Counted from the first letter of the stretch, positions 1-8,927 are shown. The stretch: DNA of 64,000 nt from JANSWP01 sp041941305 (GCA_041941305.1 JBGTQJ010000045.1:1-64000), one strand, 5' to 3'. The notes: generated by a model not told the origin, from the sequence alone. Numbers and translations: made by a program.

Positions 1-200
1 AAACCCATACCCGGATGTAAATCTCGAATCTCATACATGAATCCTATGTACAAAGCTTCCTTCTTTCTAAGAACTGCTGCTCGTCTTAAGGCTTGAGCAT
101 GTGCCTGTTTACTGATAGCACAGAATAAAAAAACATCTTTTAGTCGATAACCCAATTCATCTCGGTGCTTTTTAAACCATTCAATGACTTGGGTCCGTAC
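1..200 (-). CDS. IS3 transposase OrfB, N-terminal part only
   Basis: About 66 codons can be read in the -1 frame relative to orfA, entered at the slippery site at 200-206. The peptide includes HRDELGYRLKDVFLFC, then a basic stretch rich in Ala, Arg and Lys, and IRDLHPGMG at the window edge. This matches the start of Bacteroidota IS3 orfB proteins, whose DDE catalytic core lies further along, here outside the window. It overlaps orfA at 140-200 and has no start of its own in this stretch, so it is expected to be made as an OrfAB frameshift fusion. Confidence 0.7.
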
Positions 201-568
201 TTTTTTTTTAGGTCGTAGCCCACTTCTTCTCCCGCTATTTCAAGGGTCTTGTTTAGAAAATCAATTTCTAATTGCTTCTGACCTATTGTGCGCTCTAATT
301 CAGCTATTTGTTCTTTTAAACGTTTGTTCAATAAAGCTTCACTTTCCATTTGTACGACTTGTTTACAACCTCGTTCCAAAGTGCTATACTTATATAGCCA
401 CTTGTAAACAGAAGTTCGACTCACTTGGTAAAGGTCGGAAACCTCTTGAACTGTCATGCGTTTTTCAACGATTTCTTTCACCTTCGCTCGTTTAAAACTT
501 TCGCTAAACGTCCGATTAATCTTGGTCTGAATTTGAAACTTTGTCCTTTTTAACTTCTTTGATGACAT
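140..568 (-). CDS. IS3 transposase OrfA, helix-turn-helix
   Basis: This 142-residue protein has an N-terminal helix-turn-helix (around VQEVSDLYQVSRTSVYKWLY, residues 40-60). A leucine-zipper-like coiled coil follows at about residues 75-115, as in IS3 OrfA proteins that bind the terminal repeats and dimerise. The gene ends shortly after a run of nine A residues that carries the slippage heptamer A_AAA_AAG. Translation either ends here to give OrfA, or shifts -1 to give the full transposase. Family assignment rests on the architecture and the linked orfB. Confidence 0.85.
   Translation of the reverse strand: MSSKKLKRTKFQIQTKINRTFSESFKRAKVKEIVEKRMTVQEVSDLYQVSRTSVYKWLYKYSTLERGCKQVVQMESEALLNKRLKEQIAELERTIGQKQLEIDFLNKTLEIAGEEVGYDLKKKYGPKSLNGLKSTEMNWVID
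200..206 (-). promoter_or_regulatory. Programmed -1 frameshift site of the IS3 element
   Basis: On the minus strand the heptamer reads A_AAA_AAG in the orfA frame, inside a nine-A run (201-209). This is the classic -1 slippery sequence of IS3 elements. The downstream -1 frame is open and encodes OrfB sequence, which supports its use. Confidence 0.75.
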
Positions 569-645
569 TGATAGTTGACTTTTTTGGTCAACCTATTTTA
601 GGCACGGACAGTTATAAAAGGACAACCGACAACCGACAACCGTTT

Positions 646-1770
646 TCACTCCATCAAAGACACTTTCATTCCATCCAATAATGATTTCAATCCAGCCGTT
701 GCAACCAAATCCCCTTCTTCAAGTCCATTTTTAATTTCGAAACCAGAATGGAGGAGTTCTCCTATTTCTATCTTTTGTTTTTTGGCGATGTAGGCACTGC
801 TGTCTTTTTGAAGTAGGAAAACAAAATTGCCATCTACCCCTTCTCCTATTGCTTTGACTGGTGCTACGAGATAGCGTTCCTCGTGACTATCAGAATGAAA
901 ATGAAATTTTACATTGGCTGCCATCCCTGGTCGGATTTCTTTTCCAGGTTTTTCAATTTGTACAATGACAGGATAAGTTGCTCCTTGTCCAGAGCTAAAC
1001 CCTACTTCACTTACAATTCCTTTATAAGTTTGATTGGGCAATATTGAAAAGGAAATATCTACTTCTTGTCCTTTTTGAATGCCAGAAATAAATACCTCTG
1101 GAATCCCAACACTTACCTCCGGATTGCCTTCAGCATTCAAAATAGCGATGGGTGAACCTGAGTTGACCAATTCATTTTCTTCTACATTCACCATGGTGAT
1201 GATTCCTGAAAATGGAGCAGTCAGACGCGCGTAACTAACCTGATTTCTGGCAGCCTCCACTTGCTTTTGTGCAGCATCGTATTGAGCAATGGCGGCTTCG
1301 TATTGTGATTCGGCGGCTTCGTAGGCAGTTTTAGCCTGTTCAAATTCACTCAATGGAATGCTTCCGTTTTCATACAGTTTTTCTATTCGTTGATAGGTGG
1401 ATTTGCTGCTGATTAGTTGTGCCTCTGCACTTTTTATTTGGGTCTCTGAACTCTTTTTCTGAGCTACAGCCTGGTCGTAGCTAACAGTGTAATCGATAGC
1501 ATCCAAGGCTGCAATGAGTTGCCCTGTTCTAACCCTGTCACCTACCTTGACATAGATCCTGTTGATAGTACCAGCTACTTTAAAACTCAATTTAGACTCT
1601 TTGGCAGATTGTGCAGTGCCTGAAAATACCTGGTCTTCATCTGTGCCCGTTTTAATGACTTTGCCATAACGAACTGGCCGGAGTGTTTCGGTGATTTGAG
1701 CGGCTTCTTTTTCTCCACATGAGCTGAAGCTTAGAATAAAAAGTAGTAAAAGGACTTGTTGATATTTCAT
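646..1770 (-). CDS. RND efflux periplasmic adaptor (membrane fusion protein)
   Basis: This is a 374-residue lipoprotein: the N-terminus is hydrophobic and ends FSSCGEKE, so the Cys is lipidated. The order is the HlyD/AcrA one: a half-lipoyl segment near residues 55-90, an Ala/Gln/Glu-rich coiled-coil hairpin at about 100-180, the second lipoyl half (YARLTAPFSGIITMVNV), a beta-barrel and a membrane-proximal domain. It would join an inner-membrane RND pump to the outer-membrane channel. It starts 26 bases after the TolC-fusion gene on the same strand, so both are probably one transcript. An RND pump gene would normally follow, but an IS3 element lies there instead. The exported substrate cannot be told. 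Confidence 0.9.
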   Translation of the reverse strand: MKYQQVLLLLFILSFSSCGEKEAAQITETLRPVRYGKVIKTGTDEDQVFSGTAQSAKESKLSFKVAGTINRIYVKVGDRVRTGQLIAALDAIDYTVSYDQAVAQKKSSETQIKSAEAQLISSKSTYQRIEKLYENGSIPLSEFEQAKTAYEAAESQYEAAIAQYDAAQKQVEAARNQVSYARLTAPFSGIITMVNVEENELVNSGSPIAILNAEGNPEVSVGIPEVFISGIQKGQEVDISFSILPNQTYKGIVSEVGFSSGQGATYPVIVQIEKPGKEIRPGMAANVKFHFHSDSHEERYLVAPVKAIGEGVDGNFVFLLQKDSSAYIAKKQKIEIGELLHSGFEIKNGLEEGDLVATAGLKSLLDGMKVSLME

Positions 1771-1796
1771 TATGAAAAAGTTTTACTTGTAAATTC

Positions 1797-4157
1797 TTAA
1801 TCGCCACCAGCCATGAACACTGCCAACCTATCAAAAAAAGCATCCTTTTCTGCCTGACTGGCTGTGAAATAGTAAAATCCAATAGAACGCTCCAATTCCA
1901 GCCAATCCAGCACAAATGTGTAAATGGCATTTACCGCAGATAACTCGGTTTGCAAGCTTGCATTTTGGGCATCAATCAATGTTGTAATGTTCACAATTCC
2001 CTGGGAATAAGAATCTTGTATAATTTCAAAGTTTTTCCTCCCCGCATCTGCAGCCTCCCTTGACAATTCCATCCTGGAAAAAGAAGCTGCAACTGTTTCC
2101 ATGGTTGCTCGAATCCTGAATTCCAATTGATTTCGCACATCAGCTCTTTGATTTTCGAGCTGTAGGAGGTTCAGTTCTGTTCTTTGTACATTTAAACTTC
2201 GCTTGCCTCCTTGAAATAAAGAGTATTGTAATCCTGCAGCGATGTTCCAGGTAGGTTTGGTCTCTGGAATCGGAAAGCCTGGAATAGGTTCTGCAGTATC
2301 AAACATTTTTATGGTATGGTCTATTTGTCCACTCAAAGCAAGTGAGGGTAAATAAAAGGCTCTTTTTTGAGATAATTGCTGGCGTTGAATGGCTCCAATA
2401 TTTAAATCAAACTGCTTGAGTTCTGGCAGGCGATTCATGGCTTCCTGCACCATAAAGTCTGCAAACTTTTCAAGCTCGCCATAATTGTTTACCAGGTTAA
2501 AAGCTCTACTATCAGTGACTAAAAGTAATTGTTGCCCCAAAGTGACTTCTTCAGTTGAAAACTCCTCATCAATTGGGCGGTTCAGAAATTGGTTGAGTTG
2601 AAATTTTGCCTGATTGTACTGAGCTTGAGCATCATTTAGATCGATATTTTTTAGCGCCAACTCTGTCGTCCACCGATAGAGGTCTGAAGCCCCTGAATAC
2701 CCAACGGCTTCCTTGGCTTTTGAAATGTCGTAATTCTCTTTGGTGAGTAATACATTCTCATTTTGTATGCGCACCCCACTTTCTGCTTGCAAAACGTTTA
2801 AAAAGGCAGTAGCAGCATCAATGATTACGTCTAACTGAGTTTCCTGCAATGCAGCTTCTTCTCCCATCTGAAACAGTTCCTGAATGGCAACATTCGCCAG
2901 AGCAGGTTCCGAGAAAATCAATTGAGAAAGCGTACCGCTTGCCAACCAGTTGACTCTGCCTCTCGTTCCAAAGGAAGACGCTACAGAATTTTCATCGATC
3001 AACACTACACTTGATGAAGCGTCCACTTGCGGTAAAAATTCTGCTTTTGCCAATGCAAGGTCTTTTTGAGCAATTAATGGATTTGGCTCAGAAGCTTTTA
3101 ACCCTAAGTTGTTTTGTAATGCTTCTGTAATGACTCCTTTTAGACTCAATTTTCGTCCAGTTCTGGAGGTGTTGACATTCAACAAAAGTGCTTCTGACAT
3201 TAAATCGAAATCGGGATATACACCAGAAGCTTTGGCAGTTGCCATATTGATCAAAAGCGTTTCATTATAGGTGGGTATTTCAACAGGCAGATTTTCCGGG
3301 TTTTCGCCCTCCACGATTTTCAAGACGTTTAATGCAATCCTTCGAGGTATTCTTTGTAGGTTGGGATCTGCCTCAAAACCCATCATAGCGCCTTCATTGA
3401 CGTAGAGCTCCCCCAGCAAAGCCATAGAAGGCAAGCCTTTTTGGTTGATTTTCTGGAAAAAGTCTTTCAGCTCTCCATCGTTCATTTCATCAAACACCGG
3501 CAACAGATATATGGCTTCTGTATTTTCCGGCAGTGCTGCGATGGTTTTATCTACATTCCCTTGATAAGGAATCATTGTTCCAGAGGCATTCAGCCCCTCT
3601 AACCTGTTATTGATCATTTGATCCAAAAAAGGCAAATAGGAGGTCAGGTTGTTGCCTCCAATTACTGCCAGATTTTCGAAAGGGCGCAGGCGATAAAGTT
3701 TTTCGAGGTCTCGTTTCATATTGAATGGAGACTGAACGTAGGTGAAATTTGGGATGCCCGAAGTGCCTTCGTCGGTTTTGGAAACCTGTTGCAGTTCTGT
3801 TTCAAGCACAATTCCGGCGATAGCGGGTTTGGAATAAGTTCCTTTTGATGCTAAAATTCCGGAAGCCATGGCTCCCATTGAAATGACAAGGTCTACCGTC
3901 TCGTCATTGAAGACCTTTTCGAAATCAGCTAACATCTTGTTGGGGTCATAAGCGCCATAAGCAGTTTCGAAAGTGACCACTACCCGATTGCGCAATAGAT
4001 TCTTAATTTCATCCTCAACATTTTGTTGAAACCAGTCTGATTCGCTTGTGTTTCCAATATTTTCATTGATAAAGGCAATTTTTATAGCATCCTGAGCACG
4101 CAGATTGGGGAATGATACCATTGCGAAAAGCAAAAAGGTGAGTTGTAGGTTTCTCAT
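1797..4157 (-). CDS. Substrate-binding domain fused to TolC-like outer membrane channel
   Basis: This 786-residue protein has a signal peptide (residues 1-21) and two unrelated halves. Residues about 24-330 resemble the ABC_sub_bind family (TrpX-like periplasmic binding proteins), with an IKIAFINENIG start and a two-lobed pattern ending near LLINMATAKASGVYPDFD. Residues about 335-786 are a TolC/OEP efflux channel with two repeats of long amphipathic helices (for example IDAATAFLNVLQAESGVRIQ). OEP proteins are usually 420-500 residues, so the N-terminal half is extra. The gene lies between truA and the adaptor on the same strand. The fusion suggests that ligand sensing or capture in the periplasm is tied to outward export; that role is inferred. 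Confidence 0.85.
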   Translation of the reverse strand: MRNLQLTFLLFAMVSFPNLRAQDAIKIAFINENIGNTSESDWFQQNVEDEIKNLLRNRVVVTFETAYGAYDPNKMLADFEKVFNDETVDLVISMGAMASGILASKGTYSKPAIAGIVLETELQQVSKTDEGTSGIPNFTYVQSPFNMKRDLEKLYRLRPFENLAVIGGNNLTSYLPFLDQMINNRLEGLNASGTMIPYQGNVDKTIAALPENTEAIYLLPVFDEMNDGELKDFFQKINQKGLPSMALLGELYVNEGAMMGFEADPNLQRIPRRIALNVLKIVEGENPENLPVEIPTYNETLLINMATAKASGVYPDFDLMSEALLLNVNTSRTGRKLSLKGVITEALQNNLGLKASEPNPLIAQKDLALAKAEFLPQVDASSSVVLIDENSVASSFGTRGRVNWLASGTLSQLIFSEPALANVAIQELFQMGEEAALQETQLDVIIDAATAFLNVLQAESGVRIQNENVLLTKENYDISKAKEAVGYSGASDLYRWTTELALKNIDLNDAQAQYNQAKFQLNQFLNRPIDEEFSTEEVTLGQQLLLVTDSRAFNLVNNYGELEKFADFMVQEAMNRLPELKQFDLNIGAIQRQQLSQKRAFYLPSLALSGQIDHTIKMFDTAEPIPGFPIPETKPTWNIAAGLQYSLFQGGKRSLNVQRTELNLLQLENQRADVRNQLEFRIRATMETVAASFSRMELSREAADAGRKNFEIIQDSYSQGIVNITTLIDAQNASLQTELSAVNAIYTFVLDWLELERSIGFYYFTASQAEKDAFFDRLAVFMAGGD

Positions 4158-4202
4158 TTATTTTAGCGGTGTTTGAACAAAAATTAAAGTTAAAAGAAAT
4201 TG

Positions 4203-4967
4203 TCAAAATCGGGAAAAATTGGGTCTTATTAAGAAAGGGTATTCAATTGAAGATAAATACAATCCTTGAGGATAGGCAGCCTTATAATGATTTGGTGGAT
4301 TCCCTGTTTTTAAACAATTTTCAAATTCTTCTAAGGACATTCTTCCATAGCCAATTTCTAAAATATTGCCCATCAAAAGCCTGACCATACCTCTAAGAAA
4401 ACGGTTTGAGGTAATTATAAAATTCAGGCGGGAGGTTTCACCAAAGAAAACAACCCTGGCCATCGAAACATCACAAATGGTATTTTTATACAAATCAGGT
4501 TGTTTGCAAAAAGCCTTGAAATCACTGTGTTTTAAAATTAAATCGGCTGCCATTTTCATCTTTTCAAAATCCAGGTTTTCTTTGGAATAAAAAGTGCTCA
4601 CATCACTCAAAAAGGGATTTTCCCGGAAATGAATACGGTAAGTGTAGGTTCTTGAAATGGCGTCGTGTTGAGCATGAACTTCTTTAGGAACCGAAATCAT
4701 TTCATAAATACTAATGTCATCGGGCAACATTTTATTCAACCTGAAGACGGGGTCGAAATCAAATTTCCTTTCCAACACAATATGGCAAAAAAACTGACTG
4801 GCATGGACACCAGCATCTGTACGACCACAACCAATACAATTGATTTTTTTACCCATCATTTTTTCAATGGCAGTTTCCAGGGTCTCCTGAATGCTTTGGG
4901 CATTGGGTTGGTTTTGCCAGCCTTTGTAATTGCTGCCTTTGTAAGCGAGATGAATGAAGTATTTCAC
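4203..4967 (-). CDS. truA: tRNA pseudouridine(38-40) synthase TruA
   Basis: This cytosolic enzyme of 254 residues converts U38-U40 of the tRNA anticodon arm to pseudouridine. The signature GCGRTDAGVHASQFFCH contains the catalytic Asp (residue 51). The N-terminal KYFIHLAYKGSNYKGWQNQP and the later NRFLRGMVRLLMGNILEIG are also typical of the family, and the length is normal. It lies upstream of the TolC-fusion gene on the same strand with a 45-base gap, so co-transcription is possible but functionally unrelated. Confidence 0.97.
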   Translation of the reverse strand: MKYFIHLAYKGSNYKGWQNQPNAQSIQETLETAIEKMMGKKINCIGCGRTDAGVHASQFFCHIVLERKFDFDPVFRLNKMLPDDISIYEMISVPKEVHAQHDAISRTYTYRIHFRENPFLSDVSTFYSKENLDFEKMKMAADLILKHSDFKAFCKQPDLYKNTICDVSMARVVFFGETSRLNFIITSNRFLRGMVRLLMGNILEIGYGRMSLEEFENCLKTGNPPNHYKAAYPQGLYLSSIEYPFLIRPNFSRF

Positions 4968-5243
4968 ATGGATTAGGATTAAATCTTCTTATTTCACCCT
5001 TTTAGGATGGTTACTTTGTATAAGCTGAAAGTCCTAAAGAACCTCATATTTTTGGGCACTCCAGAAAAAAAGTTTAAATTTTTTAACAATTGCACAATAA
5101 AAAGCAGGGTAAGATCTGTTTATGCTGTCAAATTTCAGCGTTTAGATTTCCCAAAACCGATTTTTTTTCTGGGAAAATGAACAAAATCAAGTAATAAAGA
5201 CATCAAAGTATTAACCAACAGCAAGCAAACAAAACCGAACCAA

Positions 5244-5660
5244 ATGATGCTTAACCAATCGCCCATTTCAAATTTTATGACACCCAACCCCGTCAGGATT
5301 TCAGCTGATTCTTGTCTGGAAACCATTCACCTTGTATTTCGACAATTTCCTCATTTATCTTTTTTGCCTGTAGAAGAAAACGATGAGTTTGTTGGCGTAA
5401 TCTACAGGCATGATTTCCTTCAGGTTTACCTCTTTCAAGAAGCTTTGGAACAATCAGCAAAAGACCTAACCAGTAGTGACGTCATCTTCCTCAACCCGGA
5501 TAATCCAATCACTGCTGCTACTGAAATTTTCGATACTGGTGTTTATGAACAGATTCCCATAGTAGATTACAACAATCAACTTGTGGGAATGCTAAAAGAA
5601 GAAAATCTCTTCCTTCCTATTGGTTACAAAGAGCGGACTGCAATTGCCAATTGGCAATAA
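5244..5660 (+). CDS. Two-CBS-domain protein
   Basis: This 138-residue protein consists of a pair of CBS domains. The first begins ISNFMTPNPVRISADS, the second covers SSDVIFLNPDNPITAATEIF and onwards, and each ends in the typical VGVIYRHDFL / VGMLKEENLF motif. Such Bateman modules bind adenosine nucleotides and regulate a partner, but no fused effector is present, so the partner is unknown. Start choice is uncertain between two adjacent Met codons at 5244 and 5247. The final codons and stop contain a 16-bp palindrome (5643-5658). It stands alone, divergent from truA. Confidence 0.85.
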   Translation: MMLNQSPISNFMTPNPVRISADSCLETIHLVFRQFPHLSFLPVEENDEFVGVIYRHDFLQVYLFQEALEQSAKDLTSSDVIFLNPDNPITAATEIFDTGVYEQIPIVDYNNQLVGMLKEENLFLPIGYKERTAIANWQ

Positions 5661-5973
5661 TGTTTTTGTAGTGACTTGCTATCGGAGTGTCGATGAGCAA
5701 AAAAGGATGTTTTGCTCAAATCAACTTTAAACAATCAGCTATTCCAAAAACCAAAAACATAACTGGGGTTTAGTTAAATCGGAAAAGTGTGGCGCAAAGG
5801 CGACCATGCTTTTCTTCTTTTTGAGAAATGATTATTGTTTTGACTTTTGCCTGGTTCGGCATAACTTGCTGCCCATAAAAGATTGGGTTTTAGTTTGGCG
5901 AGTTTTGAATTCCACCACATTCCAAGGCAAAACTCACCAGCTTATTACTCACGACTCAACCTTATCCTAACCA
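5661..5973. other. Intergenic region with one small hairpin
   Basis: About 310 bases without a convincing gene. Nine-base arms TGAGCAAAA (5694-5702) and TTTTGCTCA (5710-5718) form a hairpin with a 7-base loop just after the CBS gene. It may act as a transcript end, but it lacks a long T tract. Nothing else was recognised. Confidence 0.5.
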
Positions 5974-7083
5974 ATGAATCTAAACCCATTTCAGGCGGTG
6001 TTCCCAAAATTGGAATATATCACTTCTGCCGATCACTTTTTTTCAACTGTAAAGGAAGATTATCCCGAATATGTCTTATCTGGCTTTTTTGAAAAATCAT
6101 CCACAGCAGGTTTATACGTTTATCAAATCAAACAAAAAAACCGTACCTTTTTGGGACTTATTGGTTGTGTAGATATTGAGGATTATACCAGTGGAAATAT
6201 TATTATTCATGAAAAGACTTTGGCAGCGAAAGAACAACAACAAATCCATCTATTGCTTAAAAGGGGGGCTCAGGTCAAACCCATTTTACTGACCCATCCC
6301 CGAATTGATAATTTGGATGATTTGCTCCGTGAGCTCACGAAAACCAAAACGCCCTATTATGAAGTTGATTTCGATTTAGAAAAAGAAAGACACACTTTTT
6401 GGGAAATATTGGATGGGACTACCATTCAAAAGATACAAGCCCTTTTCAAAAAAGAGATTCCACAATCCTATATAGCGGATGGACATCACCGTTCTTCTGC
6501 TACCGCCTTAATGAATGATCGGACCAAGGCAGATAATGAGGAAAAATCTTATGACCAAATACTTTGTGCCTTTTTCCCAACTTCGGAGTTGGAGATTTAT
6601 GACTTTAACAGGGTTATCGAAGGCTTGGGTGAGGTGTCGCCGACTTATTTTATGGCCAGACTTTCCCAATTATTTGATATTGAAGAATTGGTTGTGCCGA
6701 GAAAGCCGCTTAAAAAACACGAACTTACTCTCTTCATCAATAAAGAATGGTATCAACTGACCTGGCGAAAAGAAGTGCTTGAAGAATACCAAAAAGAACC
6801 CGTTATTCTGGATGTACAGCTTTTAAATGAAAAAGTGTTGAAGGGCATCCTGAATATTGAAGATGTGAGAATGGATTTGCGGGTAAAATACGTGGAAGGT
6901 CCACAAGGGTTGGAAGGTATCAAAGGCAAAACGCTCAAGAATGAACAAAGGATAGGTTTTTGCCTGTATCCCGTTGACATGGAAGATTTTATCAAAATTT
7001 CAGATGTTGGTAGTACCTTGCCTCCAAAATCTACCTGGTTTGAGCCTCGCATTCGGAACGGTTTGATTGTTAAGGACTTTTAG
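5974..7083 (+). CDS. DUF1015 family protein (SerK-like)
   Basis: This 369-residue protein belongs to the DUF1015 family. It carries the family hallmark IADGHHRSSATALM near residue 170, preceded by the YEVDF and TIQKIQALF segments. It ends in the normal way with PKSTWFEPRIRNGLIV. DUF1015 members are distantly related to free-serine kinases of the ParB/SbnI fold, and in Bacteroidota they often sit beside serA and serC. Those neighbours are absent here. A serine-metabolism role is therefore only a family-level suggestion. The protein is predicted cytosolic, with no signal peptide. Confidence 0.85.
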   Translation: MNLNPFQAVFPKLEYITSADHFFSTVKEDYPEYVLSGFFEKSSTAGLYVYQIKQKNRTFLGLIGCVDIEDYTSGNIIIHEKTLAAKEQQQIHLLLKRGAQVKPILLTHPRIDNLDDLLRELTKTKTPYYEVDFDLEKERHTFWEILDGTTIQKIQALFKKEIPQSYIADGHHRSSATALMNDRTKADNEEKSYDQILCAFFPTSELEIYDFNRVIEGLGEVSPTYFMARLSQLFDIEELVVPRKPLKKHELTLFINKEWYQLTWRKEVLEEYQKEPVILDVQLLNEKVLKGILNIEDVRMDLRVKYVEGPQGLEGIKGKTLKNEQRIGFCLYPVDMEDFIKISDVGSTLPPKSTWFEPRIRNGLIVKDF

Positions 7084-7351
7084 CTTCCTGAGTAAGCGGT
7101 GATTTTTTGTCATGCATTAGGGGTTACCGCTAGTTTATTCGGTAATTAAGTTGCAATTCATCCAGACTTAAACCATTTTTGAAAAAAAATGACAGCTCTC
7201 TTAAACTTTCCCAGACACTTGTAGTCAAAAGCGATTGAACTTCTTCAGCAAATCGCAAAAAATTAAGGATTTTTCAGGCATTCTAACATTCTCCCCAAAT
7301 AACCAACACGGTATTTAGTGATATTCATTCACACAAAACATTAGAAATTCT

Positions 7352-8251
7352 ATGCGTTGGATTAGTACCTTCACCTTCTTGACATTTCTCTTGTGTTTTT
7401 CCTGCACCAAACGAGAAATTACCATTGAACAAACTCATGTCAACGAAACGATTGATGACAATACAGCTCCACCTTTTAATGGTGTGAGCACCATCCAGAT
7501 TCAAAATTATATCAACAAAGCTTTTATAGATTTAATTGGGCGAGAAGCGATCCCTTCGGAGATGGATGCGGCTGTCTTGCTACTTGAAGGCAATGAGTTG
7601 AATACTGAATCTAAAGATGCTTTGATAAATTACCTCATGGGACAGGTAGATTATTATCTGCGTTTTTGGGACAAATACAGCGCTCAATTGATTGAGGGCT
7701 CTACTTTTCAGGAAATTCAACAACAAATAGGGCAATACCAGGCTGCTTATGATCAGGCGGTCGCAACTGGAGATGATATAAGTGCCTATTATATCCAAAT
7801 GGAGCTGGAACGTTTGACGGGCATTCTGGAGGGGATTCAAATGTATGCACAAGGAGATATAGATATTGATGATTTTATATTTAGAATGATCAATAATCCA
7901 ATTTATGATGAGATCAATATGGGATCTGAAAATTTAGTTATCTCCTGTTTTGAAAACTTGTTCAAACGAAGCCCGACGAATGAAGAATTGGAGGCTGGTG
8001 TTATCATGGTAAATGGCTTTGCTACCCAAATGCTTTTTGAGGAAGGCAATAACAAAGATGACTTTCTCAACATAATGACTTCTGTTCCAGAGTTCTATCA
8101 AGGCTTAACTTTTGATATTTACAATCAATTGTTGGCACGAGAACCTACCTCAGAAGAAATGGCTGATGCCACAGATATATTGGTTAATTCAAAAAATTAT
8201 AGACTCATTCAGCGAATGATCATGAAAACTGAAGAATATCAAGGATTTTAA
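7352..8251 (+). CDS. Helical lipoprotein with DUF1549-like repeats
   Basis: This 299-residue lipoprotein has the signal ending LCFSCTKRE. The mature part is helical and contains repeated motifs of the form 'Y/F-x-x-L-x-x-R-x-P/A-x-x-x-E': FIDLIGREAIPSEMDA (near residue 60), FENLFKRSPTNEELEAG (near 210) and IYNQLLAREPTSEEMADA (near 260). These resemble the conserved helices of planctomycete DUF1549/DUF1553 and of DUF4214 proteins. It is the first gene of a five-gene block with a DUF1501-type protein and a cytochrome-like lipoprotein. Function is unknown. The DUF1549 link is my pattern reading, not a database hit. Confidence 0.75.
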   Translation: MRWISTFTFLTFLLCFSCTKREITIEQTHVNETIDDNTAPPFNGVSTIQIQNYINKAFIDLIGREAIPSEMDAAVLLLEGNELNTESKDALINYLMGQVDYYLRFWDKYSAQLIEGSTFQEIQQQIGQYQAAYDQAVATGDDISAYYIQMELERLTGILEGIQMYAQGDIDIDDFIFRMINNPIYDEINMGSENLVISCFENLFKRSPTNEELEAGVIMVNGFATQMLFEEGNNKDDFLNIMTSVPEFYQGLTFDIYNQLLAREPTSEEMADATDILVNSKNYRLIQRMIMKTEEYQGF

Positions 8252-8258
8252 TTGATGT

Positions 8259-8314
8259 GTTTAGGTGATTCTGTGTTAACGTGCTCAATAACGTTAACAC
8301 AGAATCACCTAAAC
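8259..8314. repeat. 24-bp perfect inverted repeat between the two lipoprotein genes
   Basis: Arms 8259-8282 and 8291-8314 are perfectly complementary over 24 bases, with an 8-base loop (GCTCAATA). There is no T tract after the hairpin, so it is not a textbook Rho-independent terminator. It begins eight bases after the upstream stop codon and ends 20 bases before the next start. Confidence 0.95.
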
Positions 8315-8333
8315 GCTTGAACACGATCTAAGC

Positions 8334-8843
8334 ATGAAATACTCTTTTATCCTCGCTTTCGCAATTCTGGCAATATTTAGTTGCAAAAAGGAGACAAAAG
8401 TGGTTCATCAAAACACGGTGGACAATTACATTTATGAAGTCAATCCTGTTGTCGTTTATCAAGACAATATTGAAAAAACCCGACAGAAAACTTCAGAGTT
8501 ATTTATCTCTGGTACGTATGCCAACCTTTTTCAAACGCCAATTGATGCGGGAACTTTGTCAGATTTGACAGAAATCAGAACGGCTACAGGCGACAAACAA
8601 CTGGTGGACGAGCTGGTTCTCAATAATTTTATCAATGGAGGCGGTGCGGTGATCCCTACCAATCAGCAAATGCGTTCCAATATTGAGGTATTCATTGCCG
8701 ATACCTATCTAAGGTTCTTTCTTCGCATTCCTAATCCCTATGAAGTTTTGGAATTGAAAAAAGAAATAGAAGCAGATCCAGAGTTGACTCCTGAGTTGAT
8801 ATATCAGGCTTTTGCCCTGTCTAATGAATATAAGTTTTATTGA
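8334..8843 (+). CDS. Small lipoprotein, DUF1553-like C-terminus
   Basis: This 169-residue lipoprotein has the signal MKYSFILAFAILAIFSCKKE. Its last 55 residues (IADTYLRFFLRIPNPYEVLE to LSNEYKFY) resemble the end of planctomycete DUF1553 domains, where an 'LxRxPxxxE' helix is followed by a closing 'A-L-x-N-S-x-E-F' helix. The rest is not recognised. Together with the preceding gene it looks like a split version of DUF1549-DUF1553. Both neighbours are in the same orientation and both gaps contain long inverted repeats. Biochemical function is unknown. Confidence 0.75.
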   Translation: MKYSFILAFAILAIFSCKKETKVVHQNTVDNYIYEVNPVVVYQDNIEKTRQKTSELFISGTYANLFQTPIDAGTLSDLTEIRTATGDKQLVDELVLNNFINGGGAVIPTNQQMRSNIEVFIADTYLRFFLRIPNPYEVLELKKEIEADPELTPELIYQAFALSNEYKFY

Positions 8844-8851
8844 TTCTAAGC

Positions 8852-8919
8852 GTGTTAATGTGTTTATGTGTTCACGTTGAAATTTACTTGAACACATAAA
8901 CACACGAACACATTAACAC
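8852..8919. repeat. Long imperfect inverted repeat before the DUF1501-like gene
   Basis: Left arm 8852-8874 and right arm 8889-8919 pair over 23 bases, interrupted by an 8-base bulge in the right arm. The arms are built from repeats of a GTGTT/AACAC-type word. The repeat starts nine bases after the previous stop and ends nine bases before the next ATG, so it would structure the leader of the downstream gene. Confidence 0.9.
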
Positions 8920-8927
8920 TACAAATA

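Larger units (their letters stand above)
1..610 (-). mobile_element. IS3-family insertion sequence, left part outside window
   Basis: The minus strand carries a typical IS3 layout: a short helix-turn-helix orfA, an A-rich slippage site and the beginning of orfB in the -1 frame. The probable terminal end, read on the minus strand, begins TGTCCGTGCC at 610. Just inside it, GTTGAC (574-579) and GTCAAC (587-592) form a small inverted repeat before the orfA start. The other end and most of orfB lie beyond base 1, so completeness cannot be judged. The element ends only about 35 bases from the stop codon of the efflux adaptor gene. The exact terminus and any target duplication are inferred or unseen. 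Confidence 0.85.

Noticed and set aside
5135..5326. Minus-strand 63-codon frame with a hydrophobic helix and basic end, antisense to the start of the CBS gene
   Set aside because: Could be a small membrane protein, but it overlaps the better supported CBS gene for 83 bases and has no promoter or family support.
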